The notes below the pieces were generated by a model that saw only the letters and a list, made by a program, of their open reading frames with translations, searched no databases and was not told the DNA's origin. The translations under genes and the position numbers were made by a program. This document shows positions 1 to 8,653 of a stretch of DNA of 64,000 nucleotides, piece after piece. Position 1 is the first letter of the stretch; each line of letters begins with the position of its first letter. Source of the DNA: Natronobacterium gregoryi SP2 (GTDB lineage: Archaea > Halobacteriota > Halobacteria > Halobacteriales > Natrialbaceae); NCBI RefSeq assembly GCF_000230715.2, contig NC_019792.1, forward strand, positions 2,294,001-2,358,000, read 5' to 3'.

Positions 1-1045
1 GGGGCGTCTCCGTCACGTTCGAGAGCAAGACGACCGCAGCGAGCTCGTCGGAGTTTGGACGTGGGTCGTCGCCAGCCAGCACTTCGACTGTATCTGCTTC
101 CTGCTCGAGCCACTGGCGTGCGCTCTCGACGCCTTTCCGTGCGATCGCTTCCGACGGTCCAGAGAGGATGACGAGTGCCCGATCTGCACTGGAGACGTCA
201 CAGGGAAGCGTGAGTCGAGAGTTGACGGCCCGACGGACCAGTCCCTTGATCTTCGCGGCATCGGTCGCCTCGCTGGGATCGGTCGTCTCGTTTTTGAACC
301 GGTCGAGCAGTCCTTCCGCTTCCCGGTCGATCGGCGTCGAGGCGTACCCGATCGAGGAGATACCGCTCGTATCGAGTGTTCGCATGACGTCGCTCGAGTC
401 CATCGCGTTTTCTGCGACTTCCGTCTCGTCTATTTCGCCGGCCGCGAGCAGCGTCACGATACGGATCGCGAGTTCGCGGTTCATGTCCTCGTAGCCTTCC
501 TCGATCGTCTGACCGCGGGACCGCCAGGCGTCGTTGTCGAATGCGATCAGGTTGTCGACTTTCTGGACGAACGACTGCAGCGACCGTGCGGCGTTCAGTG
601 CCGGCCGGCCACCCTCGTACTTGCCGGGGAGAATGCCGAGGCCGTAAACCGGCTCGTCGTACATCTTCTGAAGCTCGTCGATCACGACAGGGCCCGCACC
701 GCTGCCGGTGCCACCACCGAGTCCTGCTGCGACCAGGATCGCGTCCACCTCGTGAATCTCTATGTCGTCGAACGTCCGTCGAATCTCGTCGATGTCGTGT
801 TTGGCGACTTCCGCGCCGACGGCCACGTCTCCACCCACACCGTGTCCTTTCGCCTTCTGGTGGGTATCACCGATCAGGACCCGTCTGTCCTCGGGGACGT
901 AGTCGGGCTTTGCCAGGTCCGTCCGAGCAGAGTTGATTACCATGACGTGTCGACAGAGATTTCGACCGGTTTCCTCCTCGAACTCGAGCATCCGGTCTAT
1001 TATTTTACTTCCCGCGTTTCCGACACCGATTGTCGCGAGCTTCAT
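1..1045 (-). CDS. cetZ: CetZ tubulin/FtsZ-like protein (3' end outside window)
   Basis: Tubulin-superfamily GTPase of the archaeal CetZ group, whose members control cell shape and motility in haloarchaea. About 348 residues from the N-terminus are visible and the C-terminus lies beyond base 1. The protein begins MKLATIGVGNAGSKIIDRML, a nucleotide-binding start, and carries the tubulin signature GGGTGSG at residues 110-116. Start is the ATG complementary to 1043-1045; the upstream DNA is AT-rich (TTTATATTCAAATAATT region), suiting a promoter. CetZ rather than FtsZ is inferred from the ARTDLAKPDYVPEDRRVLIG stretch, which I associate with CetZ. Which CetZ paralogue this is cannot be decided here. 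Confidence 0.9.
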   Translation of the reverse strand, partial: MKLATIGVGNAGSKIIDRMLEFEEETGRNLCRHVMVINSARTDLAKPDYVPEDRRVLIGDTHQKAKGHGVGGDVAVGAEVAKHDIDEIRRTFDDIEIHEVDAILVAAGLGGGTGSGAGPVVIDELQKMYDEPVYGLGILPGKYEGGRPALNAARSLQSFVQKVDNLIAFDNDAWRSRGQTIEEGYEDMNRELAIRIVTLLAAGEIDETEVAENAMDSSDVMRTLDTSGISSIGYASTPIDREAEGLLDRFKNETTDPSEATDAAKIKGLVRRAVNSRLTLPCDVSSADRALVILSGPSEAIARKGVESARQWLEQEADTVEVLAGDDPRPNSDELAAVVLLSNVTETP

Positions 1046-1185
1046 ACAGCCCCCATTCTATTCCAAGGGTAATTCGCTTTCGTTTATATTCAAATAATTG
1101 ATGGTACGTGTGTAAGACACTTGCACGTCGGAAAACCCCTCGAACACTCACCTACCGAAACTAGTGTCGGAATACAGATAAATAA

Positions 1186-2073
1186 TCAGTTCCCGAGTCG
1201 CAACGGGAGCTCGTTGACCGACTCGAGAACTGCCGTGGCTCCTTCGCGGTCGTACTTCCGACGGCCATCCGCGCCCGTGAGACCACCGGTCAGGACGCCG
1301 ATGCCGTGGTACTCCCGCTCTGGGTCCGCCTCGGCTGCGTTCGTCGCGGTTCGGACGTCGTCGAGCGTGTCACCGACGAATACGACCGTCTCGGCGTCGA
1401 ACCGGTCCGCGAGCGTCGTCAACGCGTGGGGGTGGGGCTTTCCTTCCTCCCAGTCGTCCATCGTGAACCGGTGTTCGAGAGGGATCGTCTCGTCGAGTCC
1501 GACGCGCTCGAGTGCGATTTCAGCCTCGGTCTTCGGCCGACCAGTCAGTATCCCGACATTATATTCCTCGACCAGCGCGTCGCGAGTTGCCGGTTCGAGC
1601 AACACCGGTTCGTCGTGAATAAATCCCGCATCCTCGAGGTTCTCGTCTGGCTCTCCCCCTTCGAGGCCGCGGTAGAGTTCGGGACCAAGATACAGTTGCT
1701 GGAAGACATCGTGCAGTCGCTCGCAGTTCCAGCGGTCGGCGACGCGCTGAAACGCGCGAGCACCGATCGAGTCACGAACGACAGTTTCGGCGGCCTCGAG
1801 GCCGCCACCCTCGGCGGCGATCCGGTCGGTGAACTCGCCGATCGAGTCGTCGTATCCCTCGCTCGTCGCGAGCACGTACAGTGCGGCCGCGTACGTCAGT
1901 TCCCAATCGTTGTTGAACCCGCCAGCGTCCTTGAACGCCTGGACGTCTGCCTTGCGGATCGTCCGGTCGTAGACGTACTCGACGGACTCGAGAATCGCTC
2001 GCCGGTAGGAGTCGGCGACATCGACGAGCACTCCGTCGACATCTAGCACGACGGCGTCGGCACGAGTACACAT
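1186..2073 (-). CDS. HAD-superfamily hydrolase (TIGR01548-like)
   Basis: A 295-residue soluble haloacid-dehalogenase-like phosphatase. Motif I is D11-V-D13-GVLVD with the nucleophile D11 and acid/base D13. Motif II is T177 in GILTGRP, motif III K212 in EEGKPHP, and motif IV D235/D239 in FVGDTLDDV, so all catalytic residues are present. The cap insert (about 20-160) and the opening [16 protein letters not shown] match the haloarchaeal/cyanobacterial TIGR01548 group, a family without a well-established substrate. It is transcribed in the same direction as cetZ, 140 bp upstream of it, and has its own start; no operon partner is obvious. Confidence 0.85.
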   Translation of the reverse strand: MCTRADAVVLDVDGVLVDVADSYRRAILESVEYVYDRTIRKADVQAFKDAGGFNNDWELTYAAALYVLATSEGYDDSIGEFTDRIAAEGGGLEAAETVVRDSIGARAFQRVADRWNCERLHDVFQQLYLGPELYRGLEGGEPDENLEDAGFIHDEPVLLEPATRDALVEEYNVGILTGRPKTEAEIALERVGLDETIPLEHRFTMDDWEEGKPHPHALTTLADRFDAETVVFVGDTLDDVRTATNAAEADPEREYHGIGVLTGGLTGADGRRKYDREGATAVLESVNELPLRLGN

Positions 2074-2145
2074 ACCCGACCCAACGGCCCGATGAAAATA
2101 AAGGGCGATGGATCGATCCGGTCCGAACCGGCTGAGAGACGTGAG

Positions 2146-3096
2146 TCAGGCCGACCCGTCGAACAGTCGCTCGTGAGCGGGCCACAGCGACCCCGTTTCG
2201 ACGGCTGCATCGACGACGACCGTCGTTCCGGAGCGGTAGATATTCGACGACGCCAGGGCGTTCTCGCCCGTTGTTGCCTCCTCGACGAGCGTCTCGAGAG
2301 ACTCCGTCGAGAACCGGGCTGGCTCGACGACGAGGCCGTAGCGCAGTCGTGCCTGTGTCGACCCAGCACGGAGTCCAACGCCGATCGCACGTGCCGCCCC
2401 GAGGGTGGCCGCGAGCGCGTCGGACCCGTCCGGCAGTCGATCGACGAGGAGTTGGCGAGTCTCGGAACCGAGGTCGGCGTAGGCGACGGCGTGGCCGTCG
2501 AGCAACGACGGCAGCGACCCGTAGCTCGCAGTCGCCTGTGGCCGCCGTCGTCGTTTCTCGAGCGTCGTCTCGAGGTGTCGCCGGGCACGGGCCCGAGTCC
2601 TGCCGTACCCGATACGCAGCGACGACGGTCCAACTGCGACAGCGTAGGGATCGTTCGAGGCGACGAACCGTGCCACGCCGTCCCCCAGGCGTCGGCCATC
2701 CCGTGCGACGAACTCGAGTTCGTGACCGCGAAGTTCCGACTCGACTGACTGCTCGTCGAACGAGCCGACGGCGACGGCACAGCCACCGTCGACGGCGTCG
2801 CCCTCGAGAGCCGTACTCGCAGTCACCGACTCGAAATTCTCGATCGAGATCGCATCCGACTGGACGCCTGCGTCCGCCATCATCGAATCGAACGGGACAG
2901 GCAGGTCGATCGTCTCCAACACTGACGGATCGACCGTCGCCACTGCCGTCGTCGGAGCGTCAGAGACTGCGCTGGCGTCGTACTGTCCGTTCGGTGGGGC
3001 CGCCTGTGAAGTGGTCGCCGTCGCGGCGGTGCTCGAGAAGAGTCCTCCACCGACGAGAGCCAGCGCGTTTCGCGTGAGTAGCCGACGTGAAAGCAT
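2146..3096 (-). CDS. Tat-exported protein of unknown function
   Basis: A 316-residue protein not recognised as a named family. The N-terminus MLSRRLLTRNALALVGGG has a twin-arginine motif (SRRLLTR) followed by a hydrophobic stretch and an Ala-rich cleavage region, so Tat export is likely. No lipobox Cys is seen. The mature part is a mixed alpha/beta sequence without metal or nucleotide motifs; it contains a repeated pattern of short hydrophobic strands (for example AVAVGSFDEQ and YAVAVGPSSL). A longer reading upstream is possible but would spoil the signal peptide, so the ATG at 3096 is preferred. Palindromic repeat DNA lies upstream at 3223-3316. Confidence 0.7.
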   Translation of the reverse strand: MLSRRLLTRNALALVGGGLFSSTAATATTSQAAPPNGQYDASAVSDAPTTAVATVDPSVLETIDLPVPFDSMMADAGVQSDAISIENFESVTASTALEGDAVDGGCAVAVGSFDEQSVESELRGHELEFVARDGRRLGDGVARFVASNDPYAVAVGPSSLRIGYGRTRARARRHLETTLEKRRRRPQATASYGSLPSLLDGHAVAYADLGSETRQLLVDRLPDGSDALAATLGAARAIGVGLRAGSTQARLRYGLVVEPARFSTESLETLVEEATTGENALASSNIYRSGTTVVVDAAVETGSLWPAHERLFDGSA

Positions 3097-3222
3097 CGTC
3101 GAGAAATCGTGACGGCTCGCATATAAACCGCCGGTTACAGTTTCTCGACGTGAGTATCTGCGTGCGACGACGATCACGAGACGGGAATCGTCGCGCCGTC
3201 CTCGATGGACTGGCCGGCAGCC

Positions 3223-3316
3223 GACTCATACGGACTGCTGTCCCGCTGTCCCGGCGCGACCGAAGGCGGGCTCGCGGTCGCGCCGGCACTGACGGACAGC
3301 AAACCGTCTCATACGG
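3223..3316. repeat. Palindromic repeat family 2, copy 1
   Basis: A compound palindrome lying between two tandem minus-strand genes. The core is a perfect 12-bp stem, CCGGCGCGACCG pairing with CGGTCGCGCCGG, with a 10-base loop. Outside it are imperfect arms: TACGGACTGCTGTC on the left and GACAGCAAACCGT on the right, ending in CATACGG. The same structure occurs at 19147-19228 and 51171-51256, and a right half at about 59736-59756. The rest of 3097-3390 shows no gene. Confidence 0.8.
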
Positions 3317-3390
3317 TTTCCCGTAGTCACTCATCGCCGATCGCCAGAACGGGGTCGGCAATCGGCGGCAACTAGCTCCAGCAATCACTC

Positions 3391-3792
3391 TCACACTCTC
3401 TCTCGAGCCACGTACACTGTTCCCGTCTCGACGGTCAGTCGCTCGACCGGGACCACGGGTTGGTCGCCACCCAGCGTCGTAAACAGCAGGGCGGCGTCGG
3501 CCTCACGGGCGACCTCGAGCGCAGGACGGTGGAGTTCCGGCGGCAGGTTCCGTGCGTAGACGGCCTCGGCGGCGGCGTAGACCGCCAGGTCCGGATCGAC
3601 CACGTCGTCGGTGACGAAGTCGACTCCATCGGGGACTGCTCGGTCGTAAACGTCTGTCGCAGTCACGTCGACCCCCGACTCGGCGAGTTCAGCCGCCAGA
3701 TCGGTCCGGCGGCCGATCCCGACCTCGACGACCCGCTCGTAGCTGCGAAGGTACTCGGCCATCGACTCGATATCACGACGAGAGTGGGACAC
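3391..3792 (-). CDS. UPF0146 family protein
   Basis: A 133-residue archaeal protein of the UPF0146 family, which looks like a reduced Rossmann (methyltransferase-like) fold: the first strand and glycine loop VVEVGIGRRTDL (residues 21-32), an acidic second strand VTATDVYD, and ARNLPPEL in the place of a fourth strand. No biochemical function is established for the family that I can name. The start is taken as the GTG at 3792 (VSHSRRDIES); an internal ATG at 3762 (MAEYLRSYE) is the alternative. It is divergent from the archaemetzincin gene, with the two starts about 40 bp apart. Confidence 0.8.
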   Translation of the reverse strand: MSHSRRDIESMAEYLRSYERVVEVGIGRRTDLAAELAESGVDVTATDVYDRAVPDGVDFVTDDVVDPDLAVYAAAEAVYARNLPPELHRPALEVAREADAALLFTTLGGDQPVVPVERLTVETGTVYVARERV

Positions 3793-3799
3793 GGCGGGA

Positions 3800-3807
3800 C
3801 GTTTATG
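3800..3807 (+). promoter_or_regulatory. TATA-like box for archaemetzincin
   Basis: The sequence CGTTTATG sits about 28 bp before the ATG at 3832, the usual archaeal TATA spacing for a leaderless transcript. This also argues for the 3832 start rather than the in-frame ATG at 3805, which overlaps the box. Confidence 0.45.
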
Positions 3808-3831
3808 AACTCCCCGATCATAGCAGTTGCC

Positions 3832-4353
3832 ATGCTCGTCGACATCGTGCCGGTCGGCAACGTGTCCGCGACGGTCAAGCGGGCGGCCTCGGCTGCGTTG
3901 CGGTCGGTCTACGACTGCGAAGTCTCGGTCAACGACTCGCAGTCGGTTCCAAGCGGTGCCTACGATTCGAGCCGAAACCAGTACTCCGCGGAGACGTTCA
4001 TCCAACTCGCCGAACGCGCCGGCCGCGGCGACAAGAACATCGCGATCACGCCCCACGATCTCTTCTATCGCCGGCGCAACTACGTCTTCGGGCTCGCCTA
4101 CCTCGACGGCAGCGGTAGCGTCGTCTCGACCTACCGGCTCCAGACCTCGAGCGACGGCGGTTTTTCGAACAAGAGTGCAAGCGACATCTTCGAAGAGCGC
4201 GTCCGCAAGGAAATCGTCCACGAGATCGGCCACACCTACGGCCTCGAGCACTGTGAGAACAACCGCTGTGTGATGAACTTCTCGCCGACGGTACGGGAGG
4301 TCGACATCAAAGAGGAGAACCTCTGTGGGAGCTGTCAGCGGCTGGTGAAGTAA
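3832..4353 (+). CDS. amzA: Archaemetzincin metalloprotease
   Basis: A 173-residue zinc metalloprotease of the archaemetzincin family (metzincin clan), probably cytoplasmic since no signal is seen. The active-site consensus is complete: H130-E-I-G-H134-T-Y-G-L-E-H140 followed directly by C141, then C146 and Met148, and a second cysteine pair C165/C168. The family binds a catalytic zinc through the three histidines and a structural zinc through the four cysteines. The natural substrate is unknown. Length matches the family. It is divergent from the UPF0146 gene. Confidence 0.93.
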   Translation: MLVDIVPVGNVSATVKRAASAALRSVYDCEVSVNDSQSVPSGAYDSSRNQYSAETFIQLAERAGRGDKNIAITPHDLFYRRRNYVFGLAYLDGSGSVVSTYRLQTSSDGGFSNKSASDIFEERVRKEIVHEIGHTYGLEHCENNRCVMNFSPTVREVDIKEENLCGSCQRLVK

Positions 4354-4572
4354 CGGACCTCGGCAAGACGGTTTTTGTATTCAGCGTGGGAAACTTCAGT
4401 AGCGGGCGTGAGTGTACCATGGCGTGCGGAGCGGTCGATGCGCACGAGTGAACGAATTTGCGCGGTCGGGACGGTCAACGATGAAGTCACCCGACCGAAA
4501 AGAGAAGCCTGCGACGGATGTAACGAGTCAGAATAGGAAAATACTTGTTTTCTAATATTTTGTGTAGGTATA
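4354..4572. other. Intergenic region with no supported gene
   Basis: 219 bp between archaemetzincin and the following membrane-protein gene. A T-rich stretch GGTTTTTGTATTCAG just after the stop looks promoter-like or terminator-like. A 10-codon ATG reading (MACGAVDAHE) lies at about 4420-4452. Neither is convincing alone. AT-rich DNA at 4536-4565 is the likely promoter of the downstream gene. Confidence 0.4.
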
Positions 4573-5412
4573 ATGAAGTCGCGGCTTCTCCTGGGAGTCT
4601 CGCTGCTGGTCGCGTTCCTGCTGGTTGGCGGAATGTTCTCTCCTGCCGTCTTCGGCGACCCGTACGAGCCCCGGTCGGAATCCCCGTCGTACTACATTGC
4701 TCACGAGTCGGCGACGGATATCGAAGGCGACCCGATCGTCGTAGAGAATCAGCCTATCGAAGCCGATCCGACACCGCTAGAAGCGTTCGACGACGAGCAA
4801 CAGCGCCTCTTCGAGGCCATCTACGAGGAGCAACGCGATGGGGTACATAGTTCTCCTGCCGACGGTGAGTACGAGTCGTATCTGGATCTCGACTCAGACC
4901 GAGAAGCGTACACGAGAACGGTGTGTGAGGACTGGACGCTCACTTGTGATGCCTACGAGAGTGCGCCAACGTTCCCAGCGGATGGGTCCTACAGATATGG
5001 TTCGAAGAGCCACTTCGAACTCACGTTCGTCGAATACGAAAACGAGACGTATGAGGTCGTAGAACGTCATCAGTCTGGCTCTCTATTTCAGAACGTCGTC
5101 GAGGTGCTGCTTCGATTCGGGCTGTTTGGCCCGCTCGCGCTCGCGATCAGCGGAGTGGCAGTAGTGGCAAGAGAGACACGTCCAAAAACAGTAGTTGCAC
5201 TGACTGGGTATGGAATCGGTCTGGGCGGACTTGGCGTTGCAACACCCTACCTCTCCATGTTCACTGGTACGGATGTACTGGCATATGCGACCGAGTTGGT
5301 ACTGGTGACGTGGACCGTGATTTCCGCCACCGTACTGTCTCTCTGGTGGTCTGACTCCCCTCCAGCGGATTCCGACTCGAGCACGTCTGGGACGGATTCG
5401 GGTCCAAAATAG
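4573..5412 (+). CDS. Membrane-anchored protein of unknown function, paralogue 1
   Basis: A 279-residue protein with an N-terminal hydrophobic segment (residues 5-25, after MKSR), an acidic extracytoplasmic domain of about 150 residues, and two to three C-terminal membrane helices (about 175-260) before a Ser/Asp-rich tail. The outer domain contains VCEDWTLTCDAYE, a cysteine pair eight residues apart. The gene at 14664 has the same plan: a signal helix, a stretch ending ALEELSPTARELV, a paired-Cys segment VCRDEVLFCDGVEEWP, and two to three C-terminal helices. I recognise no named family. The outer domain facing the cell surface is inferred from the topology. Confidence 0.75.
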   Translation: MKSRLLLGVSLLVAFLLVGGMFSPAVFGDPYEPRSESPSYYIAHESATDIEGDPIVVENQPIEADPTPLEAFDDEQQRLFEAIYEEQRDGVHSSPADGEYESYLDLDSDREAYTRTVCEDWTLTCDAYESAPTFPADGSYRYGSKSHFELTFVEYENETYEVVERHQSGSLFQNVVEVLLRFGLFGPLALAISGVAVVARETRPKTVVALTGYGIGLGGLGVATPYLSMFTGTDVLAYATELVLVTWTVISATVLSLWWSDSPPADSDSSTSGTDSGPK

Positions 5413-5470
5413 ACAGGAGCACAGAAGAGGTCAACAAACACTTTCTTTCTGGGGTACGGTGGATCAGACG

Positions 5471-6124
5471 ATGTCGACAACTGGTCCCTTCGAGACACTC
5501 ACCGACGAGTACGATAGCTGGTTCAGCGAGAACGACGGTGCCTACCGCGCCGAACGAGCCACGCTCGAGCGTGCCCTCCCCGACGCGGTCGACGACGACC
5601 GGGCGCTCGAGGTCGGCGTCGGTACAGGGCGTTTCGGGGGCCCGCTGGGAATTTCCCTGGGCGTCGACGCAGCGCGCGCACCGCTCGAGCGGGCCGGCGA
5701 CCGCGGCGTCGCGCCCGTCCGCGGCGTCGCCGAATCCCTCCCGGTCGCCGACGACGCGCTCGACCTCGCCCTCTTCGTCACCGTCCTCTCGTTCGTCGAC
5801 GACCTCGAGGCGACGCTGTCGGAGGCCCGGCGCGTCCTCGATTCCGACGGCACGCTCGTCGTCGCCGTGCTGGATCGCTCGAGTCCGGTCGGACAGGTCT
5901 ATCAGGAGCACAAAGACGAGAGCCCGTTCTACGCCGATGCCGAATTCCTGACCGCCGGGGAAGCACGGGAGGCGCTCGAGACGGCAGGGTTCGAGGTCGA
6001 GACGCGTCTCCAGACGATCTTCGACGATCCTGCGGAGATTCCGGCCGAAGGCGAACCGGACGTCCGCGAGGGTCACGGCGACGGGCTGTTCGCGGTGTTT
6101 CGAGCATCCGTCGGCGGCGAATAG
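5471..6124 (+). CDS. Class I SAM-dependent methyltransferase
   Basis: A 217-residue methyltransferase (Methyltransf_11 type). Motif I is LEVGVGTGRF (residues 46-55) and the acidic end of strand 2 is D66 in LGVDAA. A strand-4 segment LDLALFVTVLSFVDDLE and post-motif EARRVLDSDGTLVVAVLD follow in the usual order. The substrate is not determinable; these genes in archaea act on small molecules or quinones. The start chosen is MSTTGPFETL at 5471; an upstream in-frame start at 5459 adds four residues. It stands alone, co-directional with the preceding membrane-protein gene. Confidence 0.85.
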   Translation: MSTTGPFETLTDEYDSWFSENDGAYRAERATLERALPDAVDDDRALEVGVGTGRFGGPLGISLGVDAARAPLERAGDRGVAPVRGVAESLPVADDALDLALFVTVLSFVDDLEATLSEARRVLDSDGTLVVAVLDRSSPVGQVYQEHKDESPFYADAEFLTAGEAREALETAGFEVETRLQTIFDDPAEIPAEGEPDVREGHGDGLFAVFRASVGGE

Positions 6125-6158
6125 GAAAAGTGACGGTCGAGAGTCGAGACACTCCCCG

Positions 6159-6632
6159 TTACTCGTCTTCACCACCGCTGTCGACCCACACCATGAGCGT
6201 CCAGCCGTCGTATTCGACGTAGTGAGTTGCGTCTCGCGAGGTCGCCCCGTCGTTTGGATGTCGGTCGTTGGGTCCGCTTTCGGAACTAACTTGCCGTGCA
6301 GCCTCGAGGGTATCCTGACCGTCGCCGCTTGCCTGGCCCGTGTGATCCGATTGGGCGGTCCACCCGATCGGATCGGTGTCGTCGATGCGTTCGACTGCTT
6401 CGAACAGACTCGGGTAGAGTCCACGACCTGCGATGCGGTCGTCGTCGGCGTCGAGAACGGTGTAGTCACTGGAGATGTCGTCTTCGTCGATTACCTCAGC
6501 ATGGAGGAAAAGCCATCCACCATCACCGTTTCCGGCGTCTTCCTCTGGTTCGTCGGCAGCGCTGTCGTCAGGGCCAACACATCCTGCAGTGAGAAGCATG
6601 GCTGTACACACGGCCCGTCGAGTCACGTGCAT
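6159..6632 (-). CDS. Small lipoprotein of unknown function
   Basis: A 157-residue acidic protein. The N-terminus MHVTRRAVCTAMLLTAGCVG shows a twin-arginine followed by a short hydrophobic stretch and a lipobox (LTAGC, Cys18), so a lipid-anchored protein on the outer face of the membrane is inferred. The body is rich in Asp, Gly and Ser and ends DGWTLMVWVDSGGEDE. No domain recognised. The ATG at 6632 is preferred because upstream extension would bury the signal. Convergent with the methyltransferase gene, 34 bp away. Confidence 0.65.
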   Translation of the reverse strand: MHVTRRAVCTAMLLTAGCVGPDDSAADEPEEDAGNGDGGWLFLHAEVIDEDDISSDYTVLDADDDRIAGRGLYPSLFEAVERIDDTDPIGWTAQSDHTGQASGDGQDTLEAARQVSSESGPNDRHPNDGATSRDATHYVEYDGWTLMVWVDSGGEDE

Positions 6633-6835
6633 CTTGAAACGATAGTCGTCACGACCGATAGTAGTGATCGTCTCGTGAACACGGCTCACTCGAGTCACTG
6701 GTCATCGAAGGACCACGCCTGCTGGGTGACACAGCAACGAGTTACGTTCGAGGAGTGGTGAAACCGAGAACGGGAATAGACGGTCAAGCAGACTCGCGAG
6801 AAACCGATACATTGTCTCGATCGACAGGCGAGAGA

Positions 6836-8650
6836 CTACGGTGCGTAGTAGTACTCGCCTTCGGACTTCTGTTCCTTGTCGAGTTGCGAGTCCGGCTTGT
6901 TGATCCGCGGCCGCGAGGTGCGGTTGTCCCGGCGGAAGGTGACCTCGAGGTTCGCGAGGAACTCGTTCATGCCGTCGCGCATGGACTGTGGCGGGCTGGC
7001 GTGGCCGGCGACGGCGGGTTCGCCGTCGAAGACAAGCAGTCGGTCCGCGAGCAGGTCGATCGTGTAGATGTCGTGGTCGATGACCATGACAGTCGCGTCC
7101 TGCTGTTCGGCGTAGCGACGGATCGCGCTGGTCGCCTGGACGCGCTGTTCGACGTCTAAGTGTGCCGAGGGTTCGTCGAGCAGGTAGAGGTCGGCGTCGT
7201 CCGAGAGACAGGCTGCGATCGCCACGCGCTGGCGTTCACCACCGGAGAGATCCGAGAGGTTCTGTTCCATGATTCGCTCGAGTTGGAGTGGTTGAGCGAT
7301 CTCTGTGTTCCAGTACGAGGAGCCAAACTGGTCGGTGATCGAGGAGAGGAAGGCGTCGACCCGCATGTGCTGGTCGATCGTGACGTATTGGGGTTTGTAC
7401 GAGATGTCGAGGTCCAGGTCGGCGTCGCCCTCGTCGGGCGCTAAGTTCCCGGTCAGGAGGTTCGCGAAAGTGGACTTCCCGATTCCGTTGGGGCCGACGA
7501 CGCCGAGCACTTCGTTCTCGTGGATCTGACCACCTTCGACCGCGAGCGTGAACTCGCCGTCGCCGTAGCTTTTGGTAAGATCTGGGTACTCGACGAGCAC
7601 GTCGCCGTGTGTCTCGGTCCGTGGGGCGTGTTCTTCGAACTCGATTGGATTCTGGCGGATTCGCATGTTCTCGTTGTCGAGATAGCCTGCGAGATACTCG
7701 TTGATGCCGTTTCGCACCGATTTCGGCGAGGTGACGACACCGTAGGCACCGGGTTCACCGTAGGCGACGTGGAGCGTGTCGGCGACGAGATCGAGGATCG
7801 CGAGGTCGTGTTCGACGACCAGCATCGACTTGTCCTCCTCTTCGGCGAGTTCGCGGATCAGTCGCGCCGCCGTCACGCGCTGACCGATGTCGAGGTAGGG
7901 CGTGATCTCGTCGAGGAAATAAAAGTCCGTGTCCCGAACCAGCGTCGCCGCGATTGCGACCCGCTGGAGTTCGCCACCGGAGAGATCCGCGATGGACTGC
8001 TCCATGACCGGCCCCAGCGAGAGTCGCTCGACGATCGTCTCGAGGGCCCCGCGTTCGTCGACCCCCTCGAGCAGTTCGCGGGTGTTGCCGTCGAACTGCT
8101 CGGGGATTTGGTCGACGTACTGCGGTTTCCGGGCGACGGTCACGTTGCCGTCTCGGACGTCCGCGAGGTAGTCTTGCAGTTCCGTCCCGCGGTAGGCCTC
8201 TAAGACGTCGTCCCAGTCGGGCTGGTCGTCGTGGCGACCGAGGTTGGGCTCGAGTTCGCCCGCGAGGATTCGGATGGCGGTCGTCTTCCCGATCCCGTTC
8301 GGCCCGAGAATTCCGGTGACTCGGCCTTCCTGTGGTGCGGGCAGGCCGTACAGTGAGAAGGCGTTTTCGCCGTAGCGGTGGGCTGGATCGTCCTGAATCT
8401 CCTGTGGCAGGTTGATGATTTCGATAGCGTCGAACGGACACTTCCCGACGCAGATCCCACAGCTCTCGCCGAGACAGATCTCTTCGGAGATGTGGACTTG
8501 TTCTGGCTGGCCTTCGTCGGTTTCCTCGCCGCGGAGCGTGATACACTCCTTGCCGCTTCGATTTGGCGGGCAGTAGTTCTTGCACTCGTAGTTACACCGG
8601 TCGGGCTGGCACCGATCGAGGTCTACGACGGCGATGCTGTCGTCAGCCAT
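6836..8650 (-). CDS. rli: ABCE1/RLI ribosome-recycling ATPase
   Basis: A 604-residue twin-ATPase of the ABCE1 family, which splits ribosomes after termination and links to initiation. The N-terminal iron-sulfur domain has two four-cysteine sets, C14/C19/C23/C27 and C59/C64/C67/C71, as needed for two [4Fe-4S] clusters. ATPase 1 has Walker A GPNGIGKTT (116-124) and signature LSGGELQR; ATPase 2 has GPNGIGKST and LSGGERQR. Length is normal. The segment after the first Walker B reads DEITPYLDIGQR where eukaryotic proteins have DEPSSYLD. It is followed 3 bp downstream (8650 to 8654, shared direction) from the EMC6-like gene, suggesting co-transcription. Confidence 0.97.
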   Translation of the reverse strand: MADDSIAVVDLDRCQPDRCNYECKNYCPPNRSGKECITLRGEETDEGQPEQVHISEEICLGESCGICVGKCPFDAIEIINLPQEIQDDPAHRYGENAFSLYGLPAPQEGRVTGILGPNGIGKTTAIRILAGELEPNLGRHDDQPDWDDVLEAYRGTELQDYLADVRDGNVTVARKPQYVDQIPEQFDGNTRELLEGVDERGALETIVERLSLGPVMEQSIADLSGGELQRVAIAATLVRDTDFYFLDEITPYLDIGQRVTAARLIRELAEEEDKSMLVVEHDLAILDLVADTLHVAYGEPGAYGVVTSPKSVRNGINEYLAGYLDNENMRIRQNPIEFEEHAPRTETHGDVLVEYPDLTKSYGDGEFTLAVEGGQIHENEVLGVVGPNGIGKSTFANLLTGNLAPDEGDADLDLDISYKPQYVTIDQHMRVDAFLSSITDQFGSSYWNTEIAQPLQLERIMEQNLSDLSGGERQRVAIAACLSDDADLYLLDEPSAHLDVEQRVQATSAIRRYAEQQDATVMVIDHDIYTIDLLADRLLVFDGEPAVAGHASPPQSMRDGMNEFLANLEVTFRRDNRTSRPRINKPDSQLDKEQKSEGEYYYAP

Positions 8651-8653
8651 GGT

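Noticed and set aside
2146-3177. Longer N-terminus (start 3177) for the Tat protein
   Set aside because: It places 27 residues before the twin-arginine signal, which would stop export.
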